This document shows, piece by piece, positions 1 through 9,127 of a stretch of DNA of 64,000 bases. Source of the stretch: Brevundimonas mediterranea (lineage in GTDB: Bacteria > Pseudomonadota > Alphaproteobacteria > Caulobacterales > Caulobacteraceae); assembly GCF_011064825.1 (NCBI RefSeq), contig NZ_CP048751.1:3162001-3226000 (forward strand). The letters are read 5' to 3'. The notes beneath the pieces were generated by a model. That model was not told where the DNA came from. It did no database searches and saw nothing but the letters and a program-made list of their open reading frames with translations. Position 1 is the stretch's first letter. Each line of letters opens with the position of its first letter. A program made the translations under genes and the position numbers.

Positions 1-40
1 GGCGAGAAACCTTTCCCCTCGTCCCGTCGTACTGGGTGGC

Positions 41-544
41 ATGACCCAGTCCCCGATCCTCCATCGACGCGGCCTTCTGGCAGGCGCCGGCGCGCTGGCC
101 CTGGCCGCCTGTTCGCCCGAACCGTCCCAGGCGGGGCAGGGGGCCTACGCCGCCTCGCTCTATCGTCGCGTGTCGGACGCCGACTGGCGACGGCGGCTCG
201 GCGACGCGGCCTGGCGCGTGATGCGTCACGAGGACACCGAACGCCCCTACACCAGTCCGCTGAACGACGAACATCGCCGTGGGACCTTCGTCTGCAAGGG
301 GTGCGACCTGGCGCTGTTCCGCTCGAACTGGAAGTTTGACTCCCACACCGGCTGGCCCAGCTTCTATCAGGTCATCGCCGCCAACATCGGCCGCAAGCGC
401 GACCTGGCCATCGGCATTCCCCGCACCGAATACCACTGCGCCCGCTGCCTGGGGCATCAGGGGCATGTGTTCAACGACGGACCGCGGCCCACAGGCCTGC
501 GCTATTGCAACAACGGCGTGGCGCTGAAGTTCGTGGCCGCCTAG
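41..544 (+). CDS. msrB: Exported peptide-methionine (R)-S-oxide reductase (MsrB)
   Basis: Reduces methionine-R-sulfoxide in oxidised proteins. The 167-aa product has the MsrB core: GWPSF, two CxxC pairs for structural zinc (C85/C88 and C133/C136), the HCARCLGHQGHVFNDGP block, and the catalytic cysteine C156 in RYCNN (usually RYCIN). The N-terminus has a twin arginine (HRRGLLAG) and a lipobox ending LAAC (C24). The enzyme is therefore probably exported by Tat and lipid-anchored, acting on periplasmic or envelope proteins rather than in the cytosol. The ATG is the first in frame and gives a complete signal peptide. The family assignment is firm; the location is inferred from the signal. Confidence 0.93.
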   Translation: MTQSPILHRRGLLAGAGALALAACSPEPSQAGQGAYAASLYRRVSDADWRRRLGDAAWRVMRHEDTERPYTSPLNDEHRRGTFVCKGCDLALFRSNWKFDSHTGWPSFYQVIAANIGRKRDLAIGIPRTEYHCARCLGHQGHVFNDGPRPTGLRYCNNGVALKFVAA

Positions 545-918
545 CCGCGATTGGCGCGTACAGCCGAATCGACCGTCACCCCGAACCAGACCGCCGCAAT
601 GATGATCAGCAGGCCGTAGTCGTGGCCCGGCAGGAAGACCGGGGCGACGGCGGCGGCGATGACCAGCGCGGGAAACAGGCCGGCCCAGGCGGCGGTTCCG
701 GGCGAGGCCGCACGGATGACCGGCTGCGGCGTCGGGCGGTTCATCCGGCGGGCCATCCAGCCGTTCAGGGCGACGAACAGGACCGAACAGACGACGGCGC
801 TGATCATATATTTCGCCGTATTGCCCGGCTCGCCGAAGGTGGCCGCCGTCATGATCAGCAGGATCAGGGCGACGCCCGTGCTGACGGCCAGCAGGATATT
901 GGGTTCGATACGGTTCAA
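541..918 (-). CDS. Small integral membrane protein, coupled to phaC
   Basis: A 125-aa hydrophobic protein with about four predicted membrane segments (near residues 8-25, 36-54, 75-95 and 100-118) and short charged loops. No family is recognised. The only suitable start is TTG at 918, which overlaps the TGA stop of phaC (TTGA), so translational coupling to the PHA synthase gene is likely. The stop overlaps the 3' end of msrB by four bases in convergent orientation. The context hints at a role connected with PHA metabolism, but nothing in the sequence proves it. Confidence 0.75.
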   Translation of the reverse strand: MNRIEPNILLAVSTGVALILLIMTAATFGEPGNTAKYMISAVVCSVLFVALNGWMARRMNRPTPQPVIRAASPGTAAWAGLFPALVIAAAVAPVFLPGHDYGLLIIIAAVWFGVTVDSAVRANRG

Positions 919-2999
919 GACTTCACTTTCACATACAGACCCGGCGCCGGCGCCAGGGGCGGGAGCGGACCCTTAGCAGGGTCGCGCGCCGGAATCCTGG
1001 ACCCCGAACGATCATGCAGCCAGCCGGCCCAGTGGTCCCACCAGCTGCCCGGATGTTCGACGGCCCCGGCCTGCCACTCGGCCAGGGTCCCGGGCAGGGC
1101 GGGGTTGGTCCAGTGCTGGTATTTCCGCGCCGCCGGGGCGTTGATCACCCCGGCGATATGGCCGGACCCGGCCAGGGTGAAGGTCACGTCCGGGCTGCCG
1201 AACAGACGGGCCGAGCGATAGACCGAGTTCATCGGGGCGATGTGATCCTCGCGGCTGGCCTGGAAATACAGGGGGATGGCGACCTTCGACAGGTCCGCCG
1301 TCAGGCCGCCGATCTCGAACACGCCGCGCGCCAGGGCGTTGGCGCCGTACATCTGGCGCAGATAGGCCAGGTGCAGGGTCTTGGGCATCCGGGTCTGGTC
1401 GGCGTTCCAGAACAGCAGGTCGAAGGCCGGCGGATCCTTGCCCAGCAGATAGTTGCTGATGAAGAAGGACCAGATCAGGTCGTTGGAGCGCAGGGCGTTG
1501 AAGGTGTCGGCCATGGCGGCGCCGGGCAGGACCCCGCCGGCGGCGTCCATCTGGCGTTCGATCTCGGCGATCCAGTGTTCGTCGGTGAACAGCAGCAGAT
1601 CGCCGGCCTCGGCGAAGTCGTGCTGGGCGGCGAAGAAGGTGGCGGCGGCGACGCGCGTGTCGCCCTTCGCCGCCATATGGGCCAGGGCTGCGCCCAGCAG
1701 GGTGCCGCCGATGCAATAGCCGACCGCGTTCAGCCGGTCTGCGCCGGTCTGCTCCAGCGTCTTGTCGATGGCGCGATAGACGCCTTTTTCGAGATAGTCG
1801 TCGAAGCCGAGGCCCGCCTTGTCGAGGCCCGGATTGACCCAGGAACAGACGAAGACGGTGAAGCCCTGGGCCGACAGCCAGCGGATCATCGAATTGGTCG
1901 GCTGGAGGTCGAGAATATAGAATTTGTTGATCCAGGGCGGGAAGATCAGCAGGGGGATCTGATGCTGGGTCTCGGTCGCCGCATCGTACTGGATCAGTTC
2001 GAACAGATCGTCGCGCCACACCACCTGGCCCGGCGCGGTGGCGACGTTCTCGCCGACGACGAACTTGCCGTCGTCGGCCTGGCTGATGCGCAGCGAACCG
2101 CCGCCGCGTTCCAGATCGGCGGCGAAATTCTGCATCCCCTTCACCAGGGATTCACCGCTGGTCTCGGCCAGGGCCTTCAGGGCCACCGGGTTGGAGGCCA
2201 GGAAGTTGGACGGCGAGAAGGCGTCGGTCAGCAGGCGGGTGAAGAACTGGGCGCGCTGCTTGACCGCCGGATCGACGTCCTCGACCCCCGCGATCAGCCC
2301 GTTCATCCAGTCCGAGGTCAGCAGATAGGAGCGGCGCATCATGTCGAACATCGGATTGTCCGACCAGGCGGGATCCTTGAACCGCTTGTCGACGGGGGCG
2401 GGCGGCATCGGCTCGCCGGCCGCCTGACGCGCCGTGCCGGTCCACAGGTCCATATAGCGGCTGAACAGGTCGGCCTGGGCCTGGAAGAGCTTTTCGGGAC
2501 GGGAGGCCAGGCTGCTCATGATCGAGGTCATGGCGGGGGCGACATGGAACGGGTCGGGCGACAGGGCGGCGGGGCGGTCCGCCTGGAACAGGGCGGCCTC
2601 GGCGAGCGCGCTCTGGGCCATCATGGCCGCCTTGGCCAGGTTCATCGACAGGGTTTCGAGCAGTTGGGCCTGGTCGGCGCCGGGGAAGGGGGCAGGGGCG
2701 GGTTCAGCAGGCGTCTCGGCGGAAGGAGCGGCGTCCGACGAGTCGATCCTGGGATCAGGCGCCGGAGTCCTGGCGCGGGGCGGGCGGGGCTTGGCCGAGG
2801 TCGGGCGACCGGGCTTGCGCGGCGTCTTGGCGACCGGGGCGTCGTCAAGCGCCATGGGCCCGGGCGTCTTGGCCGCTGCGGGTTTGGACGCCGCCGACTT
2901 GGACACCGCTGACTTGGACGCGCCGGGCTTGGCCTTCCGGGCGTCGCCCTTTGGAGCGGGCTGGGACGTCGGGGTCTTGTTCTTCGGAGCTTGGGCCAT
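915..2999 (-). CDS. phaC: Class I poly(3-hydroxyalkanoate) synthase
   Basis: Polymerises (R)-3-hydroxyacyl-CoA into polyhydroxyalkanoate granules. The 694-aa protein has the PhaC N-terminal domain (about residues 150-320) and an alpha/beta-hydrolase domain with the lipase-like box GYCIGG. The catalytic triad is C429, D585 (SREDH) and H614 (GSGHIAG). It is about 100 residues longer than typical class I enzymes because of an Ala/Lys/Pro-rich, low-complexity N-terminal tail (about residues 1-110). The ATG at 2999 was chosen because the frame upstream looks non-coding and runs antisense through the next genes. It is transcribed away from the lipoprotein gene at 3089, with an 89-bp shared promoter region. 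Confidence 0.95.
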   Translation of the reverse strand: MAQAPKNKTPTSQPAPKGDARKAKPGASKSAVSKSAASKPAAAKTPGPMALDDAPVAKTPRKPGRPTSAKPRPPRARTPAPDPRIDSSDAAPSAETPAEPAPAPFPGADQAQLLETLSMNLAKAAMMAQSALAEAALFQADRPAALSPDPFHVAPAMTSIMSSLASRPEKLFQAQADLFSRYMDLWTGTARQAAGEPMPPAPVDKRFKDPAWSDNPMFDMMRRSYLLTSDWMNGLIAGVEDVDPAVKQRAQFFTRLLTDAFSPSNFLASNPVALKALAETSGESLVKGMQNFAADLERGGGSLRISQADDGKFVVGENVATAPGQVVWRDDLFELIQYDAATETQHQIPLLIFPPWINKFYILDLQPTNSMIRWLSAQGFTVFVCSWVNPGLDKAGLGFDDYLEKGVYRAIDKTLEQTGADRLNAVGYCIGGTLLGAALAHMAAKGDTRVAAATFFAAQHDFAEAGDLLLFTDEHWIAEIERQMDAAGGVLPGAAMADTFNALRSNDLIWSFFISNYLLGKDPPAFDLLFWNADQTRMPKTLHLAYLRQMYGANALARGVFEIGGLTADLSKVAIPLYFQASREDHIAPMNSVYRSARLFGSPDVTFTLAGSGHIAGVINAPAARKYQHWTNPALPGTLAEWQAGAVEHPGSWWDHWAGWLHDRSGSRIPARDPAKGPLPPLAPAPGLYVKVKS

Positions 3000-3088
3000 G
3001 AATTTCCTTCGCCTTCCTGGGTGCGGAGGGCCGGTTCGACGCCTCGCCCTTCCGCACGAAGCGATGATGGCATAAGACCGACCCCGAC

Positions 3089-3550
3089 ATGAACGCGCAC
3101 TTTCGAAAAAGAACGGGGCTGACGGCTTCGTTGCTCTGCCTGGCGACGCTGTCGGCGTCTCTGGGGGCCTGTGCGCGCGCGTTTGCGCCGAGCACCGATC
3201 CGACGTCGCCGATCGCGCCGCGGGTTCAGGCCCTGGTTGACGCCAATCGCCATTATCCCAGTTGGGAGAACTTCCCCGCCGCGCCGGCCGATCTGCCGCA
3301 GGCGGCCCAGGTGGCCGCCCGGGTCCAGGCTCTGGAAGGCCAGGGCGGGGCCTTGGACGGCGAGGTGGCGCGGATCGACTGGACGCTGGGCGACGCCGAA
3401 ACCCTGGCCGCCGAGACCCGCGCCCAGGTCGGAGCTGTTCCCGTGTCGCCGGATGCGGCCCGCACCGAGGCCGAGATCGACGCCTTCGCCCAAAGCCTGC
3501 GGGATCGCGCCAAGGCCCCGCCGCCGATTGATCGGCGTCCGATTGAATGA
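3089..3550 (+). CDS. Hypothetical lipoprotein
   Basis: A 153-aa protein with a signal peptide ending in a lipobox (SLGAC, C28), so probably a membrane-anchored lipoprotein. The mature part is Ala-rich and helical, with a SWENFPAAPADLP segment, and ends in a proline-rich tail. No enzyme motif is visible. It lies 40 bp upstream of recJ on the same strand, so the two may be co-transcribed. The function is unknown. Confidence 0.8.
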   Translation: MNAHFRKRTGLTASLLCLATLSASLGACARAFAPSTDPTSPIAPRVQALVDANRHYPSWENFPAAPADLPQAAQVAARVQALEGQGGALDGEVARIDWTLGDAETLAAETRAQVGAVPVSPDAARTEAEIDAFAQSLRDRAKAPPPIDRRPIE

Positions 3551-3590
3551 GCTTGTCGCCGGGGCTCGAGAATCCCCGGATGATGCGACG

Positions 3591-5402
3591 ATGGCGGACG
3601 ACGGCGGCTTCAAGATCGATAACGCATTTCTGGGTGTGACCCAGTCCCTGTCCGGTCGGGCCTGGCGTCAGCGCCCGGCCGAGGCCGCGACCATCCGCGC
3701 CCATATGCAGGGTCTGGGCCTGGAGGAGCCGCTGGCGCGGGCCCTGGCCTCGCGCGGCGTGCGGGCCGACCAGGGCGCCGACTTCCTGACCCCGACCCTG
3801 CGCGCCCTGTTTCCCGATCCGTCCAGCTTCATGGACATGGACGCCGCCGCCGAGGCCTTGCTGGATGCGTTCCAGGCCAAGTCTCAGGTTCACATCTTCG
3901 CCGACTATGATGTGGACGGCGCCTCCAGCGCGGCCCTGTTGGTGCGCTGGTTCCGGGCCATGGGGGCGGACCTGCCCATCTATGTTCCTGACCGGCTGAC
4001 CGAGGGCTATGGCCCCAGCGCCAAGGCCTTCGACACCCTGAAGGCGGCCGGCGCCGACCTGGTGGTGACGGTCGATTGCGGCGCGGCGGCGAACGAGGCC
4101 CTGGCCCATGCGGCGGCCATCGACTTGAACGTCGTCGTCATCGACCACCATCTGATGCGCAGCGAACCGCCCAGGGCGCTGGCGGTCGTCAATCCGAATC
4201 GGCCGGGCTGCAACTCGGGCCAGGGCAATCTGGCGGCGGCCGGGGTGGTCTTTGTTCTATTGGCCGCCCTGAACCGCGAGGCGCGGCGGCGCGGCCTGTT
4301 CGCGGACCGGCCCGAGCCCGATATTCGCCAGTGGCTGGATCTGGCCGCCCTGGGCGCTATCTGCGACGTCACGGCCCTGACCGGGTTCAACCGCGCCCTG
4401 ACGGGGTTGGGACTGAAGGTCATGAGCGACTGGAAGAACCCGGGCCTGCGCGCCCTGCTGGCCGCCGCCGGCGCCGAACAAGGGCCGGCCAAGAGCAACC
4501 ACGCCGGCTTTATACTGGGGCCACGCATCAACGCCGGCGGGCGGATCGGCCGATCGGACCTGGGCGCGCGGCTATTGTCGACCGACGATCCTGCAGAGGC
4601 CCAGGCCCTGGCGCTGGAGCTGGACGCCCTGAACCTGTCGCGCCGCGAGGTCGAACGCGCCGTGACGGAGGCCGCCGTCCGCCGCGTCGAGGCGACCGGC
4701 GCCCACGCCGACGAGACGGCCCTGGTCGTCGTGGCGGGCGAGGACTGGCACCCCGGCGTGGTCGGCATCGTCGCCGGGCGCCTGCGCGAACGCTGGCGCA
4801 AGCCGGTGATCGTCATCGGGCTGGATCCGGTGACGGGTCTGGGCAAGGGGTCGGGCCGGTCGCAGCCGGGCATGAACCTGGGCCGCGCCATTCAGGCGGC
4901 GTGGGAGGCGGGTGTTCTTTTGGCCGGCGGCGGGCACGCCATGGCGGCCGGTCTGACGATGGACGGCGCACGACTGGCTGAACTGACCGACTTCCTGAAC
5001 GACCGGCTGGCCGGCGAACGGATCGAGGCGGTGGCGATGGATGCGCTGGAGATCGACGCCCTGATCGATCCAGGCGCAGCGACCCGGGCCCTGTTCGAAT
5101 CGTTCGAGCAACTGGCCCCCTTCGGCCCCTCCAACCCCGAGCCGGTCTTCGCCCTGAACGGGGTTCAGGCGCGCGAACCGGTGCAGATGAACGGCGGCCA
5201 TGTCCGCTGTCGCCTGGTCGGGCCGGACGGCGCCTCGGTGCGGGCCGTGGCTTGGCGATGCGCCGATCTGCCGACCGGCCAGGCGCTGCTGAGCGGGCAG
5301 GGCGGGCTGAATGTCGTCGGCCGTCTGAAGGCGGACGACTGGAACGGCCGTCGCGGCGTGCAGTTCGAGATCGAGGACGTCGCCGATCCGCGCAGGGTTT
5401 GA
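3591..5402 (+). CDS. recJ: Single-stranded-DNA-specific exonuclease RecJ
   Basis: A 5'-3' single-strand exonuclease of recombination and mismatch repair. The 603-aa protein carries the DHH-superfamily motifs: DYDVDG (residues 105-110), VDCG (161-164), the DHH signature in VVIDHHLMR (around 185-187), and the DHHA1 motif GGGHAMAAG. A C-terminal OB-fold region follows. The length matches the RecJ family. The ATG at 3591 was chosen because extending the frame upstream would run through the lipoprotein gene in another frame. Confidence 0.95.
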   Translation: MADDGGFKIDNAFLGVTQSLSGRAWRQRPAEAATIRAHMQGLGLEEPLARALASRGVRADQGADFLTPTLRALFPDPSSFMDMDAAAEALLDAFQAKSQVHIFADYDVDGASSAALLVRWFRAMGADLPIYVPDRLTEGYGPSAKAFDTLKAAGADLVVTVDCGAAANEALAHAAAIDLNVVVIDHHLMRSEPPRALAVVNPNRPGCNSGQGNLAAAGVVFVLLAALNREARRRGLFADRPEPDIRQWLDLAALGAICDVTALTGFNRALTGLGLKVMSDWKNPGLRALLAAAGAEQGPAKSNHAGFILGPRINAGGRIGRSDLGARLLSTDDPAEAQALALELDALNLSRREVERAVTEAAVRRVEATGAHADETALVVVAGEDWHPGVVGIVAGRLRERWRKPVIVIGLDPVTGLGKGSGRSQPGMNLGRAIQAAWEAGVLLAGGGHAMAAGLTMDGARLAELTDFLNDRLAGERIEAVAMDALEIDALIDPGAATRALFESFEQLAPFGPSNPEPVFALNGVQAREPVQMNGGHVRCRLVGPDGASVRAVAWRCADLPTGQALLSGQGGLNVVGRLKADDWNGRRGVQFEIEDVADPRRV

Positions 5403-5450
5403 GCGGCGCGGGCACGCCCTGGACCGTCGCAAAAAACTCGAAATCCGCGC

Positions 5451-5479
5451 TTGCACCCGTCCGAGGGCGCGGCTATATC
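5451..5479 (+). promoter_or_regulatory. Promoter of the tRNA-Glu gene
   Basis: TTGCAC (5451-5456) and GCTATATC (5472-5479) are separated by 15 bases. The second box fits the Caulobacter housekeeping -10 consensus GCTANAWC. The tRNA begins about 20 bases downstream. Confidence 0.65.
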
Positions 5480-5498
5480 GCCGGCTCTCCCGCGCAGC

Positions 5499-5573
5499 GG
5501 TCCCTTCGTCTATCGGTTAGGACGTCAGGTTTTCAACCTGAAAAGAGGGGTTCGACTCCCCTAGGGACTGCCA
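5499..5573 (+). tRNA. tRNA-Glu (anticodon TTC)
   Basis: A cloverleaf can be folded with a 7-bp acceptor (ggtccct/agggact, first pair G-U), a TCAGG/CCTGA anticodon stem, loop TTTTCAA with TTC at positions 34-36, a GGTTCGACTCC T-arm and encoded CCA at 5571-5573. Confidence 0.96.
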
Positions 5574-5634
5574 CGCGGGATGAATACGGGCCGTGCCGAT
5601 AGGCCGCCCGAGCGGCGTTCGCCTCTTCATTTGA

Positions 5635-6372
<738 letters not shown>

Positions 6373-6394
6373 TCGGTCGCTCCAGGAGGGGCGC

Positions 6395-6874
6395 ATGATC
6401 GACGCGACGAGACGTTTTGTTGTGGCCGGCCTGATGGCGCTCGCCGTCGCCGGATGCGCCGCCAAAGCGCCGGCCGGGCCGAATGGCGAGCCCCTGCAGA
6501 AGCTGGCCGTGGTGACGGCGTCCGGCGAGCACCCGTTCTGGGTCGAAATCGCCGACGAAGAGCCTGAACGTCAGCGGGGCCTGATGTTCCGCCCGCCGCT
6601 GGGCGATGATCGCGGCATGCTGTTCCAGTGGCCCGGAGAGGCGCCGCGGGAACAGAGCTTCTGGATGCGCAATACGCCCAGTTCTCTGGACATTCTCTAT
6701 ATCGATCCGAAAGGCCGGATCGTCTCGATCGCCTCCCACGCCACGCCCTTTTCCGAGGTTCCGATACCGTCGAACGGGGCCGCGAACGGCGTGCTGGAGC
6801 TTCGCGCGGGTCGCGCGGCCGAGATCGGCGCCAAGCCCGGCGACAGGATTTTGCATCCTTATTTCAAGCCTTGA
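6395..6874 (+). CDS. DUF192 family lipoprotein
   Basis: A 159-aa protein with a signal peptide and lipobox (VAGC, about C21). The DUF192 fold follows, with [12 protein letters not shown], the [17 protein letters not shown] block and a C-terminal ELRAG...GDRIL segment. DUF192 proteins are small secreted or periplasmic proteins of unknown function. A strong AGGAGGGG ribosome site lies 7 bases before the ATG. The gene follows the cold-shock gene by 22 bp and may share its transcript. Confidence 0.9.
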   Translation: MIDATRRFVVAGLMALAVAGCAAKAPAGPNGEPLQKLAVVTASGEHPFWVEIADEEPERQRGLMFRPPLGDDRGMLFQWPGEAPREQSFWMRNTPSSLDILYIDPKGRIVSIASHATPFSEVPIPSNGAANGVLELRAGRAAEIGAKPGDRILHPYFKP

Positions 6875-6919
6875 TTGCGGATCGCGCGACGAAGTGCCAA
6901 TAGAGCGCTCCGTTCGGTC

Positions 6920-6996
<77 letters not shown>

Positions 6997-7034
6997 ATGG
7001 ACGGCCGCTGGATTCCGTGTCCCGCGCGCGTTAT

Positions 7035-7055
7035 GGCAGGTCCACTGGACCTGCC
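7035..7055. repeat. Perfect inverted repeat before the NDUFS4-like gene
   Basis: GGCAGGTCCA (7035-7044) and TGGACCTGCC (7046-7055) are exact reverse complements around a single C. The repeat lies between tRNA-Pro and the start at 7075. It could be an operator for a dimeric regulator, a tRNA 3' processing or termination hairpin, or a leader hairpin. A one-base loop argues slightly for a protein-binding site. Confidence 0.6.
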
Positions 7056-7074
7056 GATCACTAGGGATTTCGCC

Positions 7075-7380
7075 ATGCTCGCCCGCATCTACCGCCCAGC
7101 CAAGACCGCTATGCAGTCCGGCAAGGCCAAGAGCCGCGACTGGCGTCTGGAGTTTGAACCGGCCTCGGCCCGCAGCCTCGATCCGCTGATGGGCTGGACC
7201 AGTTCGTCGGACATGAACGGTCAGGTGCGTCTCGCCTTTGATTCGAAGGAAGAAGCCGTCGCCTATGCCGAACGCCACGGCATTCCGTTCCGCCTGCACG
7301 AGCCGAACGAGCCCCCGACGATCCTGAAGGCCTACGCCGACAATTTCGCCCCCAATCGCAAACAGCCCTGGACGCATTGA
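7075..7380 (+). CDS. NADH dehydrogenase-associated ETC complex I subunit (NDUFS4-like)
   Basis: A 101-aa protein of the ETC_C1_NDUFS4 family, the bacterial relative of the 18-kDa accessory subunit of mitochondrial complex I, found mainly in alphaproteobacteria. Family features are the N-terminal [35 protein letters not shown] and the YAERHGIPF segment. It probably acts as an accessory subunit on the NADH-binding arm of complex I. The ATG at 7075 starts at the conserved family N-terminus. The gene lies between two tRNA genes. Confidence 0.9.
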   Translation: MLARIYRPAKTAMQSGKAKSRDWRLEFEPASARSLDPLMGWTSSSDMNGQVRLAFDSKEEAVAYAERHGIPFRLHEPNEPPTILKAYADNFAPNRKQPWTH

Positions 7381-7398
7381 CGCCCGGCTCGCTGCCGA

Positions 7399-7475
7399 GC
7401 GCCCTTAGCTCAACCGGATAGAGCACCCGCCTTCTAAGCGGACGGTTGCAGGTTCGAGTCCTGCAGGGCGCGCCA
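7399..7475 (+). tRNA. tRNA-Arg (anticodon TCT)
   Basis: Acceptor gcgccct/agggcgc, anticodon loop CTTCTAA reading AGA, T-arm GGTTCGAGTCC and encoded CCA at 7473-7475. The anticodon stem has a C-A mismatch at its outer pair. Confidence 0.95.
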
Positions 7476-7506
7476 CTCTCGCGACGGCGCCGCTGAAAGC
7501 CACGCC

Positions 7507-8463
7507 ATGACCGACTCAAAATCCCTGAACCCCGGCGAGATTCGCGTCGCCGCCCTGTATCGATTCGCCGCGATCAAGGACGTCGAGGCGGTGCAGGCGC
7601 GGCTGCATAGCGTGTGCGAAGCCGGCGCGGTCAAAGGCACGCTGCTGGTTGCGACCGAGGGGCTGAACGGCACGATCGCCGGTCCTGAATCGGGTATTGA
7701 AGCGGTGTTGGCCGACATCCGCGCCATTCCGGGCTTCGCCGATCTGGAGGTCAAATACGCCTGGACCGGCGACATGCCGTTTCTGCGGCTGAAGGTCCGG
7801 ATCAAGCGCGAGATCGTGACCATGGGTCAGCCGGACCTGGATCCGGCGCGACAGGCCGGAGTCTATGTCGCGCCTCAGGACTGGAACGCCCTGATCGCCG
7901 ATCCGACCACCCTGGTGATCGACACCCGCAACGACTACGAGGGCGAAATCGGCTCCTTCGAGCGGGCGGTGCAGCCGAACACCCGCAGCTTCCGCGACTT
8001 TCCCGACTGGTTCCGCACGGATGGCCGCGCCTTGATGGACCAGATGAAGCCGCAGCGGGTGGCCATGTACTGCACCGGCGGCATCCGCTGCGAAAAATCG
8101 ACCGCCTTCCTGAAGGCCGAGGGAGTCGAGAACGTCCACCATCTGGAAGGCGGGATCCTGCGCTATCTGGAAGAGGTCGAACCGGCCGACAGCCTGTGGC
8201 GCGGCGACTGTTTCGTCTTCGACGAGCGGGTCTCGGTCGGTCATGGCCTGGTGCAGGGCGATCACACCCTGTGCCGGGGGTGCCGTATGCCCCTGGACGC
8301 CGAAGGCCGGGCGTCGCCCCATTTCATCGAGGGCGTCTGCTGCAAACGCTGCCGGGATACGCGCGACGACGCGCAGAGGCTGCGCTACGCCGAACGTCAG
8401 AGACAGATCGAGCTCGCCCGTCTGCGCGGGACGGAACATCTGGGGCGACGCGAAGACGGGTGA
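7507..8463 (+). CDS. trhO: tRNA uridine(34) hydroxylase TrhO (rhodanese family)
   Basis: Catalyses oxygen-dependent hydroxylation of wobble uridine to 5-hydroxyuridine in certain tRNAs. The 318-aa protein has the TrhO (formerly UPF0176/YceA) N-terminal domain with EGLNGTIAG. A rhodanese domain follows, with the loop CTGGIRCEKS (first Cys at residue 189), and then a Cys-rich C-terminal segment (CRGC...CCKRC). The length and motifs match the family. It directly follows tRNA-Arg(TCT). Confidence 0.94.
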   Translation: MTDSKSLNPGEIRVAALYRFAAIKDVEAVQARLHSVCEAGAVKGTLLVATEGLNGTIAGPESGIEAVLADIRAIPGFADLEVKYAWTGDMPFLRLKVRIKREIVTMGQPDLDPARQAGVYVAPQDWNALIADPTTLVIDTRNDYEGEIGSFERAVQPNTRSFRDFPDWFRTDGRALMDQMKPQRVAMYCTGGIRCEKSTAFLKAEGVENVHHLEGGILRYLEEVEPADSLWRGDCFVFDERVSVGHGLVQGDHTLCRGCRMPLDAEGRASPHFIEGVCCKRCRDTRDDAQRLRYAERQRQIELARLRGTEHLGRREDG

Positions 8464-8611
8464 CCGTCAGGCCCAGGCGCGACGATGAGGGGGAGAAGAG
8501 AACCGGTCAGGGCGTCGCCAACGAATGGGCGGTCTTTGCTAAACCCGCCGATTTTCAGGCCAAAACAGCGCTGGCGGCGAGATGTCTGATGCCGACAGTC
8601 TTAGCCCCGAG

Positions 8612-8686
8612 TGGCTCCGCGGGTAGGATTCGAACCTACGACCAGCCGATTAACAGTCGGCTGCTCTACCACTGAGCTACCGCGGA
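8612..8686 (-). tRNA. tRNA-Asn (anticodon GTT)
   Basis: On the minus strand the acceptor TCCGCGG pairs with CCGCGGA, the anticodon loop reads CTGTTAA and the T-arm is GGTTCGAATCC. CCA is encoded (8614-8612). Confidence 0.96.
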
Positions 8687-8703
8687 ACTGCTCGGGAGGC
8701 GGG

Positions 8704-8733
8704 CCTATAGCAGCGGCCATTCGATTCGTGCAA
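8704..8733 (-). promoter_or_regulatory. Promoter of the tRNA-Asn gene
   Basis: On the minus strand TTGCAC (8733-8728) is followed after 16 bases by GCTATAGG (8711-8704). The arrangement is almost the same as before tRNA-Glu. The tRNA 5' end is 18 bases downstream. Confidence 0.6.
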
Positions 8734-8748
8734 TGGGAAAAACGACGA

Positions 8749-9057
8749 ATGCGCACGATCTCCATCAATGACCCCGATGACGCCCGGATCTCCGGCTTTC
8801 GCGATATTCGCGAACGCGACCTGACGGGCCGCGAGGGCCTGTTCGTGGCCGAAGGCGAGGTGGTGGTGCGGGTGCTGGCCTCGACCGCCTCACGATGCCG
8901 ACCCCGCGCCCTGCTGCTGACGGAGAAACGGGTCGCGGCCCTGAGCGACGTCATCGCGGCGCTTGCGCCGTCGGTTCCCGTCTATGTCGCCGGCCAGACC
9001 GTTCTGGACCGGATCGCCGGATTTCCGCTGCACCGGGGCATCCTGGCCCTGGGTGAT
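8749..9057 (+). pseudogene. SpoU-family RNA methyltransferase, 5' part (interrupted by IS)
   Basis: Encodes the first 103 residues of a TrmH/SpoU-type RNA 2'-O-ribose methyltransferase, including the N-terminal substrate-binding domain (GREGLFVAEGEVVVRVL, then FPLHRGILALG). The frame then enters an insertion sequence and stops at 9105 after 16 foreign residues. Joining codon 103 (GAT at 9055-9057) to GAG at 10416 gives an uninterrupted 271-aa protein, the usual family size. The fragment lacks the SPOUT catalytic domain and cannot be active alone. Confidence 0.85.
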
Positions 9058-9060
9058 GGG

Positions 9061-9072
9061 GTGGACGCCCCC
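9061..9072. repeat. Left subterminal inverted repeat of the IS
   Basis: GTGGACGCCCCC is the exact reverse complement of the segment at 10400-10411. Confidence 0.85.
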
Positions 9073-9127
9073 CGACGGCATCTATGTGCCAGAGTGAGGT
9101 GTTGAACAGCACTCGAAGGAGGCGTCC

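Noticed and set aside
3171..3590. Upstream extension of recJ to about 743 aa
   Set aside because: It would overlap the lipoprotein gene in another frame; the extension is arginine-rich and lacks RecJ similarity.
8464..8611. Possible short gene between trhO and tRNA-Asn
   Set aside because: No frame with a ribosome site or coding bias was found.
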